A stretch of 64,000 nucleotides of DNA, taken from Aphis gossypii. Its lineage: Eukaryota > Arthropoda > Insecta > Hemiptera > Aphididae. The position numbers and the translations under genes are program-made. Under the pieces are notes generated by a model that ran no database searches, had not been told where the DNA came from, and worked only from the letters and a program-made list of their open reading frames with translations. Shown here in pieces: positions 37,920-52,900 of this stretch; positions within the stretch are counted from its first letter, which is position 1; each line of letters starts with the position of its first letter. The stretch lies in assembly GCF_020184175.1 (NCBI RefSeq), contig NC_065532.1, positions 43,482,287 through 43,546,286 on the forward strand, read 5' to 3'.

Positions 37920-38099
37920 GCCACTCTTGCCATTCTCGATAAGTTGGATATCGACTCTGAGAAACCGAACGAGGAAGAAGTTGCCAGAATGTTTGGTTAC
38001 GAGGAAGAATACTTGGCTGGAACTCTGAACCTTTGGCAGAGGACCAAGCCAAAATTATGGGCACTCTTCAACGAACCGCATTCTTCGTTATCGGCCAAG
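37920..38099 (+). CDS. Shaw: Shaw-family potassium channel, coding exon 3: T1 end and linker to S1
   Basis: Encodes residues 110-169, starting ATLAILDKLDIDSEKPNEEE and continuing to LWQRTKPKLWALFNEP and SSLSAK. This is the last part of T1 and the acidic linker just before the first membrane segment, so the three exons in this window supply only the cytoplasmic N-terminal domain. The acceptor is GGTTCCAG and the donor is AAG before GTAAGT, a near-consensus splice site, in phase 0. The frame stays open past the donor for 30 codons, but the continuation is not channel-like. In the family the next residues would begin S1. No exon for S1-S6 or the GYG filter is visible to the window's end, so the gene is cut off at the right edge. 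Confidence 0.93.
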
Positions 38100-41000
38100 G
38101 TAAGTGTGGTACGGACGATTATAAATATTAAAACTATTCACATGGAGGGCAGTACGTTTGGAAATATATCTTACGTATTACCGTTATAAATACGTTGACC
38201 ACGTAACATTATTCCAATTTATAAACCTAAAAAAAATTAATGTTATTAAAAATGTAGTCATTTTAGTAGTAAAAATACAAAATACAGTAACCTGACATTA
38301 TAATAAAAGTGCTAATGTTATGTAGAGGTTAAACACTAGGCACAACTAATATTTCATATTTAAATTACTGAGTATATATTTTATCATAATATTTATGAAT
38401 ACATGATTGCTTATACAAGTATACCAATATTTTAATCAAGTATACGCACACTTACACGACAATAACTAATAATAAAGTTTCATATCTGATACTTTTGAAT
38501 AATCGCTGTTATTTAAATTATAGATTGTTACAAAAACTTTTGCAAAACAATATTTTAACACAACAATGTTTTGCTTGAAAAAATGATTATTTTATAATGA
38601 ACTTTTAAGTTATTCTGCATTGTTTTCTATGAATAAAATTAATTAAGGAAGTTAATTTGATATATAATATTGAATATCTACTTGTTTTACAACACTTTTA
38701 GTGACGTTGTTAATTATATTGTGATTAAGTGATGACTCATAGTTCATGTTGGTTGTTTGTAGTGAAACCTAAAACATTACGTAATTCAACTCTTTTATCA
38801 AAGTATTCAGAAATAATAACTTCCAAAAACATATTTATAAAAATTAAAATTCTTAACAATTTGGATAAGTAGTTAAAAATAAATGTACTAAAATACATTA
38901 CAACTTTTTATAGTTCAAATGCATAATTATTACATTCTATTTCTATTATATATATATATAATTCGAGTATTTAAGTACAACATTTCTACAATAGTTTGTA
39001 AATGTATTGTTAAATTAAAACACGTTAACAATCAAGGGTCCTTATAGAGACGGTTCTGATCGGGTACCTATTTATTTTACACCTTATATGATAGATTAAT
39101 ATCTTTAAGTGTGACTATCGATATGCGCAATCGACCATTCAGATTAATAACATCGGATCGAATGATGTAGGTGTTTACGCTGATATATTATGTTTCTGTT
39201 GATATATTACATACGCGTAGCACGACAAACATAAATAATTCTTTTTGCAATATTACACGTGAATAACATTATAGTTACACATGGACAATAAATTTGTCCC
39301 ATATGTGCGTATACTATTATCAAAAGACGTGTGTCTTTAACAATAAGGTATTTTTTTTTTCACTAAATAATTTCAGAAAATAATATATTTGTCGCATTGA
39401 ACTTCTAAACTACGCAATTCAAATCGATTTATAAAATATAATTATTGACTTGCTGTTACATAATATTCATACATATTATATAATATTATTATTGGCTATA
39501 ATTGTGTACACAGAGGAAAACATTTTAAACAAAAACTTATATTTTGTGTCTCTGATCTTCCTTGGAATTATTTTATTCTCCAGCAACGCTAATAATTAAT
39601 TGATATCATAGAACTGCTAAAAATATATAAAACGAAAATAATATTAAACATATGAGACATTAATATAGTATACTATTGTATTATATATTTTATTATGACA
39701 AGTCACTGGTACATACAATATTTCTGTGTGTTTCAAAACCCAAACCACAGAAAAGACACCAAAAAACTATGAGAACCAATCAATTTGGTTCTGTTCTTAG
39801 TTAATATATATATATGTATGTATATAATAAATAGTAAAATCGTCGAAAAAATTTTATTCCAGAGGGTTGTCTCGTTACAGCCGTTAATAAATGGACATCG
39901 TACCGGCACCGCTGTGATGCTGTAGATTTGCGGATGCGTAAATAACGTGTGCGGTGTGTATAGCTCGGGGTTTATGTTCCCACATTAATATAATAATTTG
40001 TGTATAGGTACGTTTGTGTGTACGTCATAGTAGGATGGTATACAGTCGGAATAACGGCACGCCCTCCGATTCGAAGTATTGTCCATATAATATAATATAA
40101 TGGTAAATATTAATCGATCTATACGGCAAAATTGACTTCCGGTTTCGTATAGGCGGATGCCGTGCAGTGATTACTGTCTGATTAATAATAATAATAATTA
40201 TTATTCCACGGTCCACGGACGCATCGAAATGACCAGTTATCACAAATATTATAATATATATAATACCTACATAATATATCATTATAACAATATAGCATCA
40301 AGTACATTAGGTTACCTCAATACATAGATTCAACTCAGATCTGCGCAAAGTTGATAGGTATATTGTAATATACAATAACGACGATTGTTAAAATAGATAT
40401 CATTATATTATTTTAACAGTGAACATCGGTGGTCTGAAATTGACTTGGCTTAAGCTTAAATGCTTGGGTGTTGCGAGGCTTATACTATATTATCAGTTAA
40501 TCATCATTATACACGTTATGAGGTCACACTGCACACGGAGCGTTTATATTATAAGATAATCCTGCAGGATATTACGTGTGTTTCAATCGGTTTTTCTTAT
40601 CGTGCACGGGGACCGGTACAAAATTAATTTTCATTGTCAGTAATACACTTAAAGGTACTACCTACCCATCTTATACGATAATGGTTAGTAACCGATTTCA
40701 AAAATTCATAAACATCAATAGTATTTGACCCCCGATAGCCATCTAGATAAAAATTTATTTGATTTATTTTTCTGATTGTCAAACATAATATTATAGTCTG
40801 TTTGAAATAAAACGAATTTCATACCATGCATTTTATAAAATGAAAGTTTTGATGAGTGTATTTGTTGTTTTCATTATTGAAATAATAAACTTTGAATATC
40901 CTTTTGTCAACTCATTTACACAATAATTTTTTGTTTGTAAAAAAATGAATAATGCATTTAAATTTCAATGACGCCTAAAAAAATATATATATAAATAAAT

Positions 41001-44000
41001 AAATAATAATAATAATAATTATAAATAAGAAAAACTAAGAGATGAAAAAAAATGTCATTATTATTATTTATTACTTTTGTCATTTATACCTTAAAGTAGT
41101 TTTTTTTTTTTTAATTTTTGTAAAATATCATTGATTTATATATATTTTTATAAACATAATTTCGTGTATTTCATAAAAAAAAAGAATAATTCAACTAAAC
41201 ATGTTATAGTTGGCTTGAAAGGGCATAAAATACAAAATAGAATAGATTAAATTTTTCTTTTGATGACTTATATTATAAACATGAACCTTATGAAACTTTT
41301 CCTCACTTGCAACAAAGGATATATGTCTGTGATATTAGTGTTGGCAGTTTTATTATGAAGTATAAAAGGTAATGAGGTGAACTGTATGATAATCATACAG
41401 CATAATCAATATAGTTCTGTTTTTTTTAGTGTAATAAAAAGGCTTACTGATGCTATATAACATTTCAAGATGAATATTTGAGAATCCAAGTTTTTCATCG
41501 GTTTTTTACACGTGTAATATGATTTTATAATACAACGAGTTACATAAAATATTATAGTTAAAATTGGTAAAATGTAACAATTGGTTAAATTATGTTTTAA
41601 AAAGAACTAATTAAATAATATATTTTAATAATTTTTTCCTTTTTAAGATTTTTGATTAATATATGGGTAAGAATCAGTATAAATAATAATATATATCATA
41701 AAATGTATATGATAATACTTTCATATTTTACTGAAGAGGTTTTCTAACATAAATTTATTAGCAAACAACGTCTACTAATGAAGCAAAAAATTAGGTACAA
41801 AGTAAAATATTCAACTTCTTAAAATATTACACTGCTGCAATAAATATACATATTATATGAAACTAGATTTGACAAAGTCATAAGGTAAAAAAAAAAATTT
41901 CAAGTGAAAATAAAACACAGTAAATAATATCAGAGATAGTTTATTCTACTCGCTGTCAAATTAGTGAAACAAATCCTTTAAAATTTACAGCACGAAATGC
42001 ATCCTATAGTTTGAATTTAAAATATAAATGCACTTTAATAATTTAATAAATTTAAAATTAAACCGTGTGGCAGTCGTTCAATAAAATTAATACCACAGCT
42101 GAAGACGACTGCAGGTGTTTAATGGCTATAAAATCGATAATATTTTCAATGATTAATTTCGTTTTTGTGCATTTCAATATATAGTCGCAACGAGTATTGT
42201 TTTATATATTTTTGTTTTTAACTCTTTAAATATACAGAACCACGTGCTTTTTAACGTTTTTATTTAACTATTTAATAAGCTCTAAAATGGTCAATGATCT
42301 GTTTCCCAGTTGCCGATTAAATATTTGGAATAATTGTGTGCCAAAACGTTCATTTCGTCGCTTTTTTTTTTAAATTTATTTAAATACTATAATGAGTTAT
42401 TGCTAATTATTGTCTACTATTTTACACAAACACGTTTAAATAAAAATTTTAATAGATTAGCGTCTTAAAGTTTTTAATTTTGCTTAAATTTGTATTTGTA
42501 ACACTTTTTAACTATATATTTGTAATTGCTATTTTATTTGTTTGAATTATAAAAATAACATTTATATAAGTCTTAAATAAAAAATGTTAACTGCCAATAC
42601 ATTATATAGCAAAAATGTTCAAAACAAGCATATTGCACTATTTTTTTTTCTAAAGAACAGCGCATTTACATGATATAATAAAATGTAATGTTTTGGATTA
42701 AGACTCAAAAATAAATAAAAATGCTCGTATTATTAAAGTTTATTTTTCTCAAGACTATTGTGTATTTGTTTATACAAAAACAAAATAATTTATATATTGT
42801 GTTAAAATGTCGTGGATTTTATAAAAACCTTGACTTTCTGACATTTTTTTTTAGATTTAATTAATTTCAGGTCAGAAACATAAATGAAAAGTTTGTGGTG
42901 GGCATAACATTATAATAATAATATTGTATATTTTCACTTGAGTCAGCCACGTAAACGCTTTGTCTATTCGACATAACTTTGTCGTATACTTACTTACTCA
43001 TAAGCACATGCTCGTCATGATAAACGACTCGTTTTCACAGTATGTCAACTAGTCACAACTATCCGGTAATGACTTGAACACTTTGTCGGTTAAAGTCTGA
43101 AACTTAACTAGGTACTTAACAGTACATAATATTTAAGTGGATTTTGCTTATAATTATATCGTTATTATGCTTAAAAAAATCAATTATTATAAATTAGTTT
43201 ACAATTTAAACATTTTTATTTGAACTTTTAAAAAAAATTATAAATAATTTTTGAATTTATCAATTCATATATTCCATAACCCGTCATAATTCACACAATT
43301 CGATGCAATACTCAATATCTGATAATATTAAAAACAGTGTTAGACAATGATATAAAAAGTACATTATCGAGAGAATGTAAAAAAGATATCCTTCACCCCA
43401 ATCATAACTTTTAATATACAATAATATACTTTTTGTTGTAGGATTAACAAAAGTGAAAATTAACCGTTTTTCTAAACAAACTTTAAAACGAATGTATTCA
43501 TTATTTTAAGATATTATCAAAATGAAAATGTGAAAAATATTTTTTTTATAGAAATATATTATAATTTATAGTGTAATTATTCAGCCAAAAATATCTTAAA
43601 ATGACTAAAGACTGTGGTTGAATAGTATATGTAGATGATTTATCATTTAAAAATGAGAAATAATATACATAATACATAGATAAAAGTGTATACTTACGTA
43701 ATCACAAAAAATTTCATTGGCTTTGAAATGGTTCACATAAACATTTTCTTGTACAGACCCAATTTTTAACACAATTTTTGACGAGTGCATTAGAGTAATG
43801 AACGATTCAAGTCTACACATCTTATGTTAATGAGACATTATACATTCAGAAATGAGTAAACAAAACAAAAAAAATCCATACAAAACATCACCACAAAAAG
43901 ATTTTATTTTTAAATCGGCATGATAGCCATCTACTCACCTGCTGTGGTTGATTTGTGTTTAATCATTTGGTGATATGAATAATTCAGTTAAGAAACATAT

Positions 44001-46712
44001 ATTATACCACGTTTTGTTGAAAAAATATATTGTTAATGCATTTAGTCCTGAAAAATCATTGGTACATTAAATTATTCTCGACCTACCTATTTTCTTTTAC
44101 ACTACTCCAACTCTAGGAAAAAACCTATAAGTTTACAAATTTTAACATAACATACAACATAGCCGATCGAACTATAACAGTTGTAATGTAATTAAAAAAA
44201 AAAAGTATATTATGTACTAAAATAATCGTTCAATGAAATGTTTTATATCGACATAAATAATACATATGATGATAAAATATATCATCACCAACAAATTATG
44301 TAATGTCGACGGCTTTATTTATGTAAGTTTTTTTTTTGTATTGCAGTAAAATGTATTATTTCTTTTTACAAAATGGGTTTTGTCATTAAAATTATATTAC
44401 ATTATTATTATGCGTAGTACGTACCTATGTATAATATTCACGTGCATTTTTACACAACCAAAATATTAAATTTTTAATATTTTAGTACCTACGTATTTAA
44501 TAAGCAACGCATTATAAATTACCATCTGGGCTCTAGAACATAATAAACATTGTATATTGTAAAAGTAGAAGCATGTTATTAAATGAAAAACAAAATTATG
44601 ATTGTGTTTTAATACTATATATACGTACCGAAACGTACACACAAAGTTAGTAGCTAAATACATTTTTAATACATAAACATAGCATACATATTTTAATGTA
44701 TAATAAAATGTTTATTGTAATAACGATAAAAAACAAAAACAAGTAAAGCAGATAAGACAGTTCAATAATAATCATAATAAAAAACATTACGGGATACATT
44801 TTGAAATAATAGCAAAGTGATATTAAATAAAGAATAAAACTTAAAAATATTTTTACAAAAACCAAAAAAAAAAAACAACCATGATGATTATTATTTTTTG
44901 CATTACATTCTTTTACAATTTCCAATATTATTATATAATTTTATTGTACTAAAAATGCAATTAAATACAACAGAAAATTAAACAAATAGTTTTAAAACGA
45001 GTACATATTATATCAATGGATGAAAAATTCATATTTCAAATATTATCGTTATTAGTCATTACGAGGAGTAGTTGTAATCTATATTAACATAATTTATATT
45101 ATTTAATAAATTAGGTTTACCTTTCCATTAAAATGACATGTCAATCAAGTAATCTAAATTGATTCAAATACATATTAAACAGCATAAATTATTAATTTAT
45201 CCATTATCAAATACCTTAAATTTAAATACTAATTTAATTCACTGAAGTCATATTTTGATAGATTATTATTTTAACAATAATAAAATTAAAGAATCTCACT
45301 AGATATCGCGAACAGTAATGTAGCTAAATTGCATATACAGAGCGCCGTGCATTAGTTTAGTCTATTTCTGTTTATTTTATGATAATAAAAATTATATTCG
45401 TCTTAAATAATATACTAGAAAACTTGATCGAATAATTTTCTACAAACTTAATTAAAAATAAAATTGATAATTTTCGTAAATGGGTATGTTTAAATTGGTT
45501 TTCGTGAATGCGTGTGGGTTTTGTTATTATATAAAATATTTTACACTTATAATTCGTAATGACATATTTATGTTATAACATAAACAACTAACAATATGAC
45601 AGAATATTTTAAAATTATTTATTTTATTTTGTTAAAATATCGTACTATCAATATCTCAATCATAACTAATAAGAAAACAATTTTCGAAGCCAAATTATTT
45701 GAATAATTAAGATTATTATTCGTGCATTTTGTAAAATAAAATTGTTTATACATATCATTATAATATTATAATACCTATGTCCTATATCTAGTCGTCAATC
45801 ATCGGATGTAACATTAGAGGCACCTGGTAAAATTATATAAATTGATTTGAATTCAAGCACCAATACAAGTATTATATTACTGGTGGTATATTTTTACTGT
45901 AATATGTAAAATTTTTAATGGTAATGGGAAACTCGTACATAAATAATTGTTTTTTCCATCCGGTATAATACATTTTATACGAATCAACATTAAAAAAAAA
46001 TAACCTAAATAAATCAAATTATTTTTACACTTTAATCTTCGTACTGATATAATAATATTGTAGTTTTAAATCGTCTTTTTCTCAAAAAATTTAATTATTT
46101 TTTTTACAATACGAGTATTACGAAATTGAAAACGAAGTTTTAATATTAAAGCATTTTCTTCATTTTATATCCAACCAAATAATAACTAAATGTCGACATA
46201 AAAATAGCCGTCAATGATAACTGTTTTAATTTTGAAATGTTAAAATATATATTGCATATACGTATAGTGGTATGCTTTTGCGATTTGTACGTTCGTAAAT
46301 ACTACAAATTTACAACAATACAAAGGCGTAAACCCTTAAAACGTTTGAAAAACAAATTAATGTTTAGATAAAACTGACATATTTAATGGTTTGAATTTGG
46401 TAAATAACCCGGCGTAAACAGTCCTATCTAAAGACCAAAACACAGTCGGACAACACGCCTACGTGCCATTTATTAATTGAGGTTTGTTTTTATACTCGTA
46501 ATAAAATAACCCCCATCGTTAAAAAAAACCTAATTTTTCATCACGTTTTTCCGATGATGCACTAATATATTTTGTTAATCAAATACACACATACAAATAT
46601 AGAATACTTACTTAAAATGTAGATATTTTTTTTTTTAGTTGTTCGTTCTAATAACTCAATGTGAGTATTTATACGGACTTGATGGTTTTTAGTTTTCTAA
46701 AAATAATTATAA
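38100..46712. other. Probable start of a very long channel intron
   Basis: Begins with a near-consensus donor GTAAGT. Very AT-rich throughout, with TA, TAA and ATAA repeats (for example 40980-41030) and poly-T runs. A patch at about 39860-40260 is somewhat CpG-richer and has an AT-biased frame on the minus strand that matches nothing. I looked for coding text for S1-S6, S4 arginine arrays or TVGYGD and saw none. No RNA genes seen. Confidence 0.6.
41506..41517. repeat. 12-bp perfect palindrome TTACACGTGTAA
   Basis: Fully self-complementary and centred on CACGTG. It resembles the inverted repeat at 7658-7681. It could be an E-box type site or coincidence. Confidence 0.7.
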
Positions 46713-46972
46713 GTACGCATATTCAACTGTGGGCAACCTCAAAAACTTAAACCTAAACAAATTTCAAGCGTTCCAATCAATACCTCTCCGTATCCTTTCT
46801 AATGCTCCTGCGTACGTGTCAGAAATTACACTCTACATTGTGCCTTAAAATTACCAACAATATACACACTTGCTATTACTGTAACAAACCTTATATCCAA
46901 AATCTCGGCTTACACAACTCCTCCATCGTCTAAAACGTAAAATGCCACGTGGTTTATTAAATTATATTTAGT
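46713..46972 (+). pseudogene. Jockey-type non-LTR retrotransposon, reverse transcriptase C-terminal remnant
   Basis: Across three shifted frames the + strand reads IQLWATSKT, then NLNLNKFQAFQSIPLRILSN and APAYVSEITLY, then TLHCALKLPTIYTLA, and ends near RLKRKMPRGLLNYI. This order matches the conserved region after the reverse transcriptase of Jockey-clade elements: G-Q-LWG, then a K-x-Q-x-FQ-N-x-x-LR segment, NAPWYVSN, and a terminal RLKR block. Stops and at least two frameshifts show it is dead. Upstream polymerase motifs are not visible, consistent with a 5'-truncated insertion. It lies within the putative long channel intron in sense orientation. Confidence 0.75.
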
Positions 46973-49900
46973 AATTGCACTATATTGTTCTTACAACTTA
47001 CCTCTCACCCGTTAACTTATTTGTTCATTTTATTATTATACGTATACAGTTTTAAATTTATTTTATAACAATAAAAGAAAAACTGTACACGTAACATTAA
47101 TATTAAAACCAATTACCTATTAGTTTTAAACTAGAAAAATATTGTTGAGACAGATACTAGCATGCTATGATTTATACTTACACTAAACAGTTTAAACATA
47201 GTTGTTTTTTATTTAAACACCAGCTGTATAACTCTGATTTTGTTTGATAATATCGATGTATCTCGGTTTTAACATATTTTAATTCATTGGGAAATTGACA
47301 TAGCTGTACATTACGTTGTGAACTAATATAAACTAAAAAATAAAAATAATAAAAATTAATAATAATAATAAATATAATATAAACCAGCATAAAGCAGATG
47401 GACAGTATGCTTTTGTAAATTTAATAGCACTTGATATATTTTTGGAACAAAAATCAAACTATTCTCCAAACGTGTATTAATATCTCCAAGAACAATCTTT
47501 AAAACTTTGATCAAAATTTATCGAATAGTTTCTGAGTTTCTAAGTTAAATACATACAGACATAGTTTTTTTGTTGAACATTTTAATAACAAAAAATAAAA
47601 TAAAACTAGTAAGTATCGTACATTATTTGTCGAAATTCGATCAGAAAACCTGTTTTATTTGTAAAATAAACATTCAAAATATTTTATTCTTTATTCTATG
47701 CATTATTTTATGTTGATGTTTGTGCGTCTTGTAGTTTTTATCATATAATTGTTTTTATTGAAAAAAGGTATTTCATATTTTAGTATTAAATATATTTAAG
47801 CAACAAACAGTCGAGTGGACATTGCCTTTTGATGTACATTTGAATAACAAACAATAATTAAATATTTTTTTATTTTACTATACTCGTACAAATTGGTTAA
47901 ATTGCTATATTTTGTACTTCGTAATCCTGACTTTGACTGTGAAACATTAAACAAAATATATATATTTTTTATTTTATTGTACCGATATTTATTTGATGTT
48001 GATGCAACTATTGTGTTCATATTTTTGTATTTCAACAACAACAAAAAAAAAATATATATATATATTATGTGACTTAACTAAACAATAACTTTTTAATGAT
48101 ATATCTATTATTCCCTTACTATGTATATAGATAGCTTGTGTATTGATATATACATAAATTATTGTCTTTTATTTAAAAAATCTCATTGCGATGCCTGTTG
48201 GCTTATTTAATCTATACCAGTTTTTGTTTTTAAATTTATTTCTGCAACCAATAGTAATATTGAAATATGTAACATTTTCAACCTATAGGGATTGAAAAAC
48301 GAAACATAAAACACTCTTCGAGTTTCGAGGAATATATGTGCAAATTTATTTTTGCAAAATATTAATCAAAACCGATTGATTTAATAGTTTACAGGTTTAT
48401 AATTACCATACTTAACAAAAATATTTTTTTCGTTCAAAAACATTTTGCTATAATTAAATCAGTATTTTGTTCTCAAAATTTAAAAATGGGTTTTCTGACA
48501 TTTTCTGGTTCACAACAAAATAATAATGCTGTTAATATCAATAGTATGCATATTATATGTAATATGTATACGTATTTATAAGCATGTATATTATTTGATC
48601 CCGAATCGAATACGATAATTTTAATATTCCCGATTGAATTCAGATTCAATTATACATGAAATAACATAACGAAAATTATTGGCCGCAAAAGTCAGGAATT
48701 CCCTATTAAGATTAAATGTGTTTACCTGTATTATTATTATTCATGTTCTAATTATAATATTTTAATGATAATTCATCGAATCGTTCTCTATAAGTAGATT
48801 CTATTTCCACGTTTACGACAACTAATTAACAGTTTAATATCTATAAATAGACGTTTAATTAATAATGACAATAGGTAGGTGTTTAATATTATACACAAAA
48901 TATCGTAAACGAATCATAAATTAGGTATAATAAGACAACTCTAAATTCATAAAATATAGAGAAGAAATTAAAAATGTTTTATACATTTTTAAAAATTTCT
49001 AATATAGAATCTAATGGTATAATTGTGTATGTGATAACAAATTATAGTAAATAAAGATAATACCTTAATTTTGTTTCTAACTATTTTAAATTAAACTCCT
49101 GAAGTTCTTCATTACTTTAAATTTTATGGTTGTCGTTCTGTTTAAAATATACTTTTAAGCATAAGAAGACGTTAACTATAAAAATGTAATTAAAATTTAA
49201 TTTAAACAAACTTTATTTAAGTATGAAAAAGTTGTATTATAATAATTAAGCAGTTTATTTATTACTTTCAAACTCTTTATATTTTGAGTGAAAACCTGTT
49301 TTTTTTCAAAAAGTTAAGTTATCCGGTTTTCAGACCCTTAAATTGAGATCCAAAAACAGAAATGACTATTTTATATAAAATTTGCAATCATTTCGCCCGG
49401 TAACAGAATTAATAATTATTATAAGTGTAAAGCAAATTGTAGTAATATAATTTGAGAGACGATTAATGCGGAATGCCGAGTAGTAAGGACCTATAATAAT
49501 ATTATATAATATGACGAATTATGATAAATGATTAAATTAAGCATTGACCGCTGGAATTTGGGTAAATTGAGATTATTTTAGCACTAGTGCAGGTATCATA
49601 TTATAAAATAATAATACTCTTTGATGTAACCATGGATGCTTGAATGACTATATAAGTACCTTTCTCGATTTCAATTTATAAGCCAGACAATTTTTATTAA
49701 TAAAATGTATTAATTAAAAAGAGCATACAATTTATAGTTCTTAAATTGGAAATTAAAAAAAATAATGATAAAACAAATTATAAAATATCCACTAAAATGT
49801 GTATTGAGCTACCTATAAAACAATTTTGGTGAATGTATATTTTAAAGGCAATAAAGATAAAACAAAATAATACTAAACGGGAAATGTACTAATATGTGTA

Positions 49901-52900
49901 TGTACACTGAACAAGGTAAATAATTTTAACAATTTACAGTAGAAAATATATAAATATTTATATAATAAATATTTAAATATGGAATACCAAATATCATAAT
50001 GCTGCATTAAATTGTTATTAAATACACCACAAACAATAAAACAAAGTAACTGATAACACTGCACGTGGATAATCGAAATCAATCATCACAAGCGTAAAAT
50101 TATAAGATATAAATTATGCTGGTTTTTCATATTCACACATTGTAAATAAAAAAAATGTTTGAACACGTGTCTGCTAGTAGAATAAAACCGACTTTTGCCA
50201 ATCCCCGAAAATACTAACACGGCCGAAATGATAACAGTATTGATTATACTGACAATAATAAATAAAAATATATTCTACGTAATATATCACTATTAAAAAC
50301 AAGTGAATAACGAAAATATGTCAAATACGGCGAACATGTAAAATATAAAAACAATATGTTACATATTATACATAATGTTATATATTATAAGGTATGATTC
50401 GTATTTATTTATCAGTTACTATAACTCAATATGAGATAATTTTGCCTAAAAACTTGTTAACTATTTAATTTTTTATGCTACTCATTAACACCGAGTGATA
50501 TGTATAATATATATAAGTGTGTTTTATGATAAAATACAATTTATAATTTATATGTCAAAAAAAAAAAATTTCTTGTAATCGTTTATTTTAATTATATATA
50601 TAATTAAATTTGAATACAATTCAGTGTAGCGGAAATCAAAGTAAATAGATTAATAGATTATGTTAATGCAAAATACGATGACATTATAATTTCATTATTA
50701 TGCAATTGTAAATTATTCAAAATAATAATAGTCAATTATAGATATTATGCAGTGTAACATTATGAATTGTTTAACGTTTGATTATTTATGAGTATTTGAA
50801 TACATATTTCTTTTAAACTGATTGCTAAAGAAAAACCTAATACGCGTATCAAACATTTGCAATGTATTAAGATTACATTATTCAATACAGCTTCTGTAGT
50901 TCTTTAATAGGTATTTTAATTTAATGAAAATAATTTTATTTTTTATTATATTATACTATACTATGTCAATATAAAAATGTATTTATACACTTTATTTGTT
51001 AAATATAGACTGCGATTGATAGTATAATTGAAATTTTAAAAGAGCTATTGTATACATTGTATTATTATGCATGAAATTTAAACTAAATTTAAAAGGCAAA
51101 CGAGACAAACTACTTTGAATTTTTTGAAAAGTATATACGATGATCAAATAGTGATGTATAAGCTAATTATTAAAATAATATATTGTATAAATAACAATAT
51201 AATGTTAATTCGATAATCAGTTTATACCTATAAATCGAATTCCATTTTATTAATAATTTATTATTAAAATTTAACCTAACTAATTAAAATCCTAACATTA
51301 TATTTATAATTAATTTTTATTTCATTGTATGTAGTAAATTTTTGTTACATTGTTTGGTACTTTGGTAGCAATTACACAAAATATTCACGATATCAAAATG
51401 AGTTTATTGTATCACAAAGTAAAAACATCAATAGCTTAGGTACCTAGTACTTACACCTAAAGAAGAAATAATACTATAATTTGTAAAACTGAATAATGCA
51501 ATTTTTTTTTTTTTCAAATTAGTGGGTAACATATTATTATAATTTTGGTATTTTTATATGTTAAAATATTGACGGTATTGCAAGTATAAAAAATACTACA
51601 TAATATATTAGTATTTTTGAAACTTAATTACAATATTCTAAACACGTTAATATATTTCAATAGTAATTTAACTTTGTATAAAATATCTAATTGATGTATT
51701 TCCTTTTGGAACAAACGACTATGGAGAAAAAACAATTAAATTGTCGTCGTCATTTTAAAACTACACGATTAAACAATACAAAATTCAACTAAAAAACACA
51801 GACATAGCGTAACTATTATATATACTGCTTATATTATAGAAAGTGAAAAACATACGATGCGTGTTAGTCGGGAAATAAAGTTTTAGTAGAATGAATTATA
51901 CGAACTTTTCTTAGTACTCTGAAAAACAAAATGTCGGTTTTTATAAGATAAATCCTATATATTATTAAATATTATTAACACGTAATTTTATTTGTTCACT
52001 TTAATTTCATTATCATAGACAGTGACAAAATTGGAGGATGGTTCAAGGGAGAAAACTTATTATTGTAAGCCTCTAGATAGTATTTTAAAATCTCAGATGT
52101 CTAAAGAATTTTAACATTATGAATAATTATTATATTACATTAATATCATAATAATAATATTTCTTACACATTTAAAATATAATAAAGTTATGTTTGTTTT
52201 TTATATATAATTATTTTATGTCTCTTATTTTTCACTCACATTTTCCCCCATCAACAGATTTAATAAAGAAATTTTTTTTTTTTTGGGTGGTGGAAAATAA
52301 TAATCCCTCTCGTTGGCGTTACGTGGACCCAATTCAAAGAAAATTCAATACAATCTAATATTAAACTGATGGAATTTAATATTATGCACGTTTTCCAGAA
52401 ACACGAACAATGACAATAAACATTTTATATTATATAATATTATAAATTTTAATATAATAGTATTATAGGTACAATATAATACCAAAATTTCACATTAATA
52501 ATATAATATTATTTAAATATAAATTATAGTGAAATAAAGTCTTTTTAAATACAAAAAAGAGCAATATTTTTAAATATTTAAACTATAATAAGCGATTCAA
52601 CCACCATGTTTGTCCTTATTATTCCTTTAATTATGTATATTTTTAAAATTTCTTAGTGCTTAATGCTTATACATATTCTTAAGGCAATACTTTAATTACT
52701 CTACATTAGTATAATTATTTTAAAAAGATAGTCATACAAACTTCTTATTTTCAAATGAGAAATAACCTTTTTTAATATACTATATTATTAACTGGATTTT
52801 ATTTTATGTTGATATAATATTTAATTAAAAATTTGTATAAGAAGTTTCTGAGCAATGAACTATTGAAAAAAGTTTTAAAAAATGATTTTGTCTAGTATTT

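Noticed and set aside
37858..38064. 68-codon minus-strand frame
   Set aside because: It is the antisense of channel coding exon 3, which has clear T1 homology and splice sites on the + strand.
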